The position numbers and the translations under genes are program-made. The notes under the pieces were generated by a model. The model was given only the letters and a program-made list of their open reading frames with translations, was not told the origin of the DNA and ran no database searches. Source: Anseranas semipalmata (Eukaryota; Chordata; Aves; Anseriformes; Anseranatidae). From it: DNA of 64,000 bases. The stretch lies in the NCBI GenBank assembly GCA_013399115.1, contig VXAA01000959.1, forward strand, positions 731,865 to 795,864. Reading direction: 5' to 3'. Shown in pieces: positions 60,230 to 64,000 of the stretch (its first letter is position 1; the number at the start of each line of letters is the position of its first letter).

Positions 60230-60313
60230 GAGCAGCCTGTGCTGGAAGAAGAGCCTGTGTTTCCCAGTGGTGACTCACTGGGTCTCATGAGCAACAGGGA
60301 GAGCGCGCGCAAG
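60230..60313 (+). CDS. candidate internal coding exon (84 nt, unknown gene)
   Basis: The segment is bounded upstream by a pyrimidine-rich tract ending in tgttttcag and downstream by AAG/gtgagc, a good donor. It is 84 nt long, exactly 28 codons, with phase 0 at both ends, so it could be included or skipped without changing frame. It is open in that frame: EQPVLEEEPVFPSGD, then SLGLMSNRESARK. It is GC-richer than the flanking DNA and includes a gcgcgc run. The acidic first half and basic end fit a cytoplasmic linker segment, but I do not recognise the protein and no partner exon of the same gene was found in the window. It might be a lone exon of a gene with very long introns, an exon of a non-coding RNA, or chance. 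I treat it as the best but still unproven exon candidate here. Confidence 0.35.
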
Positions 60314-60804
60314 GTGAGCCAGGAGCGGCTCTCAGGAGCTGGGCAGGCACGGCTATTAGCAGGCTGGGGCTTGAGCTTTTGGGGAGAGTGAGACAAAGAC
60401 CTGGGAGCCCAGGGGTGTTTGGTGGGGCAGAAGGAGCCTGAGGGCAGAGCGAAGGAATCTTTCAAGCCATTTGATAATGTGCACTGGATTAGAGGAGCAT
60501 CTTGAATCATCAGTGAAATGTGTGAAACGAGTGATATGAACAGTTTAACCAACTGAGAGGAAAGGAACTGCAACTGCAAAACTAAGATTTACTGTTTATT
60601 TCAGAATACTAGTTTATGTGAAGAAAGCTAAGTGGCCTTGGGACAGTTGGTAATTTTTAGTTCTTTATCATAAATTCGCTTTAGAAATGCTGGTTATTAT
60701 AAATAGATGATCATAGCTTTCTTATTCAAAATCTTAAGGGTATCAAAAGGCTTCCTTTTCTACTTTGCCATGAAATTGAATGTAAACTTTTTGTTCCTTC
60801 CTTT

Positions 60805-60825
60805 CCTCCCTCCCTCCCTCCCTCC
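60805..60825. repeat. (CCCT)n simple repeat
   Basis: About five CCCT units inside a pyrimidine-rich tract. Confidence 0.85.
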
Positions 60826-61534
60826 ATAAAGATAGGGAAAATGAATTTGGATAATCTCCCAGCAGTGCACTTTCTGGGAAAGATGTGAGAGTTCAAGGTT
60901 CACGTTCCTATAATGGAGGTGTCTCATTTGCTGGCTGGGAGTTAGCTGAGTGCTTTCCTCTTGGACATCAGCGCGGTGACGAAGGCTTTTTGTTAGGGCA
61001 TGGATGGGCCAAGTTCAATTCTCTACCATTCTTCTGTGCTCCAGATGGGCTTTATATACCTTGCTTTAACACTGGGCTCTGCCCCCTTATCCTGTTGTAA
61101 TATTTTGGTTTAATACTGGATGATGAAATAGAAATTAAGCCAGAGAGTTGGAGAGATCAACTAGATCATTCAGGAGATCAACTAGATAGTTCATGTATCA
61201 CATGAATACAGAGGACCACAGGGCTATTGCCTAATGTGTAAAAAAATTCTTTGTGTATTTTGAGGAATACTCTGGTTTTTATCTTACCCAGTAAATACTG
61301 AGATTTTGATACTTTTCAGAGCAAACTGATACCATGCGGTCTGTGCTGACAAGGCAGGGAGCAGAAACAATATGGGTGGCAGGTTGCAGTACCCAGGTAG
61401 AGGTCAGGGTTATCCCTGAAGCATCATCTGTTGTATCTATATGTATATCTTGAACTCATGAAAACATTTGCGACTGTTTCTCTGCCTAGTTCATGAGTAT
61501 TATTTCCCCACAGAAGAGTGGTCAACTGTCTTTT

Positions 61535-61563
61535 AAAAAAAAAAAAAAAAGAGAGAGAGAGAG
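61535..61563. repeat. A16 run followed by (GA)n
   Basis: Sixteen A bases followed by about six GA units; purine-only on the plus strand. Confidence 0.85.
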
Positions 61564-63630
61564 GAGAAAATCTCTGTAGGTACGAAGTAGAGTCTCAGAC
61601 AAGCCCCTGAAGTTTGCAGGGGAAGGCACATTGGTGCACACAGCCAGGGAGGTGCCACAGGTACGTGCAGGTTTTGATGGGTCTGACAGCTGCTGGTTGT
61701 TTGCTTACAGCGGGGGACCTTCTTTGCTTGCGAGCTTCATCACCAGTGTAGGAGTGTTTCATACATGTGCCATGTAGTATAAACAGCAGACTGCCTGCCT
61801 GACAAGTTCTCAGGACATTGGTGCCTATGAAGTTCCTCTGAGAGTGCTGAGTAGTCACAACTGTTTGCTATGTTAGAGTTTTTTCACAGGACATGAACAG
61901 TTCAGCATCATGTCGACACAGCCACTGTTAGCATGATCTCACATCCTGCAGAAAGTTACAGTGATCTCGGTAGGACTTAAAAAGAGCCCGTCATAATTAC
62001 CAGGGATGTTAACCTCCTCCTTGAGGGATGGCTGATTTCCACAAAGACTCCTTCCCAAGAGATGACTGCTGCTAGAAGGAAGGAAAGAATAATTGCTGAC
62101 TGATTTTTGTGGTATTGAGAGCTTTTATGTACTTGGCAAGTCAAGCTGCTTGTATGGATTCTCTCCGTCCTTCCCATTGAGCCATTCCCTGAGGTTCCCA
62201 GATTAGCAGAATATTGCCACACAGAGCTCTTCTGACTGCATAAACTGTTTGTTTCTTGATTTGCATTTTTTCTTAATTAGCCCTTTAACCTCAATAGTCT
62301 TTCAGGGTTGCCTCTCTCCATTCAGGTAGCAGTTCCCCAAAGCCTGACTTTTGCACCTTTTTTCTGCCATCTGCTCCAAGGAGAGTATTTCTCAGTAGCT
62401 CCTACTTTTATAAAGAGTAAGAGATGTTAAATGCAGTTGCACCTGTAGATAGAGTTCCTTCTCCTTTCATTTCATTATTGCTTTATACTCCTAGGCTACT
62501 TGGCATTCCAGTGGAGGACATTACCAGACTTGAGAGTTCTTCTACAAGTTTTTAATCCTTTTTGGTTCTCTTCTATAAAATGCCTCTCAAGAATAAATTT
62601 GTATCCAGATTGTAATCTGAATTTAAAATAAATTCAGTTACTGGCAATACAAATAGATACATTTTCCTAAAATTAAAATGACCGTTGGAAAACATAGGTG
62701 AACTCGATGTATACAAGTGCTTTGATTAGAAACAGTGTGGTGTGATCATATGCTAAATTTTTCATCTTATCTCCCTGTAATTCCCAGCAGTGGAAACCTG
62801 AAAGTGGCAGAAAAAAAGAGAAAGTGGGAAAACAAAAATTCTGTAGCAGTAGAAACATGAGATGCACAGCAGAAGTTCACACTTTTTCCACCTTTGTATG
62901 CTAACACTTCTGATTTGAACTGTTAATTGCTCTTGTGCATTTAACTCTTTGGCAACCATTGTTTTGAGGTGTCTATTACTCCAGTAAAAGCCATTGTTTA
63001 ATAGAAAAGGGATGAGGGAAATACTTTATTGCCTTTTATGGTCTAAAAATCTCTCTCATACTGCCTTTCAGCTTAGTTAAACAGCAGCCACTTTTAAAAA
63101 GTGGCAATGTCCCTACAATACTTTCATTCTAAACAAGAGTTATGCATAGTGCAAGTGACTGGCTTTAACTTAGAGGGAAGGCTGGTAAGAAGGGAAAACT
63201 TCAATTTCTGTTGTCCTTTCTTTCTTACTTTCTTTCTTGCTTTATTAGCTGGATATTGGTCCAGGTCATACAACATAATCAGAATTGTTAAATAAAAAAA
63301 TTAAGTAGTGCTTTTACCTCACCCAGTGAAACTACACAAACTTATCATGAGATGCACAAAGTTTCTCCTCAGAGTCTACCTTCAGAGATCTTAAAGATTT
63401 TACATTAGTGTGATGATGCAAGTATCAGATCTTAGGTTATATTTACAGTGATCTGCAGAAAATAAAAATAATGGTAAAAATAAACCTCCTTATTTTTATA
63501 ATGGCAAACTGAACAAATAAGAAAAAAAGATTTGACCTGTTTCATATTGTCTTTTCAGGGGTCTGTGTATATTTTTTAATGTAAATCACTATTTTTAAAT
63601 AGGCAATACTGGTTAACACAAAATAAATGA

Positions 63631-64000
63631 GACTTCAGGCTGCTCAGGGAACTAGTTAGTAAGGTCCCCTGGGAAACTGCTTTTGAAGGTATCGGTGTCC
63701 ATCAGTGCTGGTCAATCTTTAAGCACTGCCTCCTAAAAGCACAGTATCAGGCAATTCCAAAATATCAGAAGTCAAGCAGGCAGGGCAGAAGGTCTGCTTG
63801 GCTGACCAGGGATCTTCTTCTGGAGCTTAGGCACAAAAAGAAGGTGTATGGCTGCTGGAAGCAGAGTCAGGCAGCATGGGGGGACTACAGGGACGCTGTT
63901 CGCCTTTGCAGGGAGAAAATTCATGCAGCCAAAGCCCAATTAGAGTTGAAGCTGGCTTCAACAAGACTGTGGGAGAAAATAAAAGGGGCTTTTTTAAATA
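63631..64000 (+). mobile_element. CR1 LINE, internal ORF2 part, runs off right edge
   Basis: Frame 63631 onward is open for 123 codons to the window end, after a TGA at 63628-63630. The peptide matches the region of CR1 ORF2 between the endonuclease and reverse-transcriptase domains: LLRELVSKVPWETAFEGIGV, GRRSAWLTRDLLLELRHKKK, WKQSQAAWGDYRDAVRLCRE and AAKAQLELKLAS are diagnostic. No stop or frameshift is visible, so this copy may extend with an intact polymerase frame beyond the window. The start at about 63631 looks like a 5' truncation point. It begins without an obvious ATG, so a simple ORF search can miss it. Confidence 0.93.

Larger units (their letters stand above)
60314..63630. other. 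non-coding DNA, no gene seen
   Basis: If 60230-60313 is an exon, this would be intron. It contains a (CCCT)n run (60805-60825), a short tandem duplication (61153-61194), an A16 run followed by (GA)n (61535-61563), and a TTTC-rich stretch (63216-63245). No other exon supported. Confidence 0.5.

Noticed and set aside
1..64000. tRNA, rRNA, snRNA genes and CRISPR arrays
   Set aside because: No TTCGA-type tRNA box in a plausible setting, no ribosomal or spliceosomal RNA words, and no spaced direct repeats of CRISPR type were seen by eye; none expected in vertebrate DNA for CRISPR.

Overview
This is vertebrate nuclear DNA, most likely from a bird. The clearest evidence is CR1 non-LTR retrotransposon sequence: four CR1 pieces, two with readable reverse-transcriptase ORF2 protein, plus an LTR-like element of a type I associate with avian endogenous retroviruses. 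The window is AT-rich, full of homopolymer runs and simple repeats, and has no bacterial-style gene packing. I found no complete protein-coding gene and no rRNA, tRNA or CRISPR array. It reads as intergenic or intronic DNA. Almost all open frames are short and chance-like, or arise in low-complexity or CpG-rich patches.

Layout. 1-12 kb: non-coding DNA with a short CR1 3' end (652-772), nested stem-loops (1313-1356), a lone membrane-type open frame on the minus strand (3832-4173) and a small open frame right after a strong splice-acceptor-like site (8759-8902). 12-24 kb: simple repeats, a G-quadruplex motif (13980-14003) and CpG-rich patches at 13.1, 20.6 and 22.9-23.5 kb. 24.4-24.7 kb: a perfect decamer array of 28 copies. 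25-41 kb: mostly non-coding, with dense CpG patches at 28.1 and 37.3 kb and a possible relic hAT transposon at 41.1 kb. 41.9-42.3 kb: an LTR-like element with a 177-base assembly gap inside it and a 5-bp target duplication. 43.65-44.13 kb: a 5'-truncated CR1 whose remaining ORF2 frame is intact. 44-57 kb: non-coding, with a GC-rich patch at 53.5-54.0 kb. 57.5-57.8 kb: an old, decayed CR1. 58.8-59.0 kb: another CpG-rich patch. 60230-60313: the best candidate for a real coding exon (84 nt, 28 codons, good splice sites on both sides). 63631-64000: CR1 ORF2 that runs off the right edge.

No new biological system is evident. The items most worth a second look are the 84-nt exon candidate, the decamer array, the isolated CpG-rich patches, and the LTR-like element whose first base departs from the usual TG.
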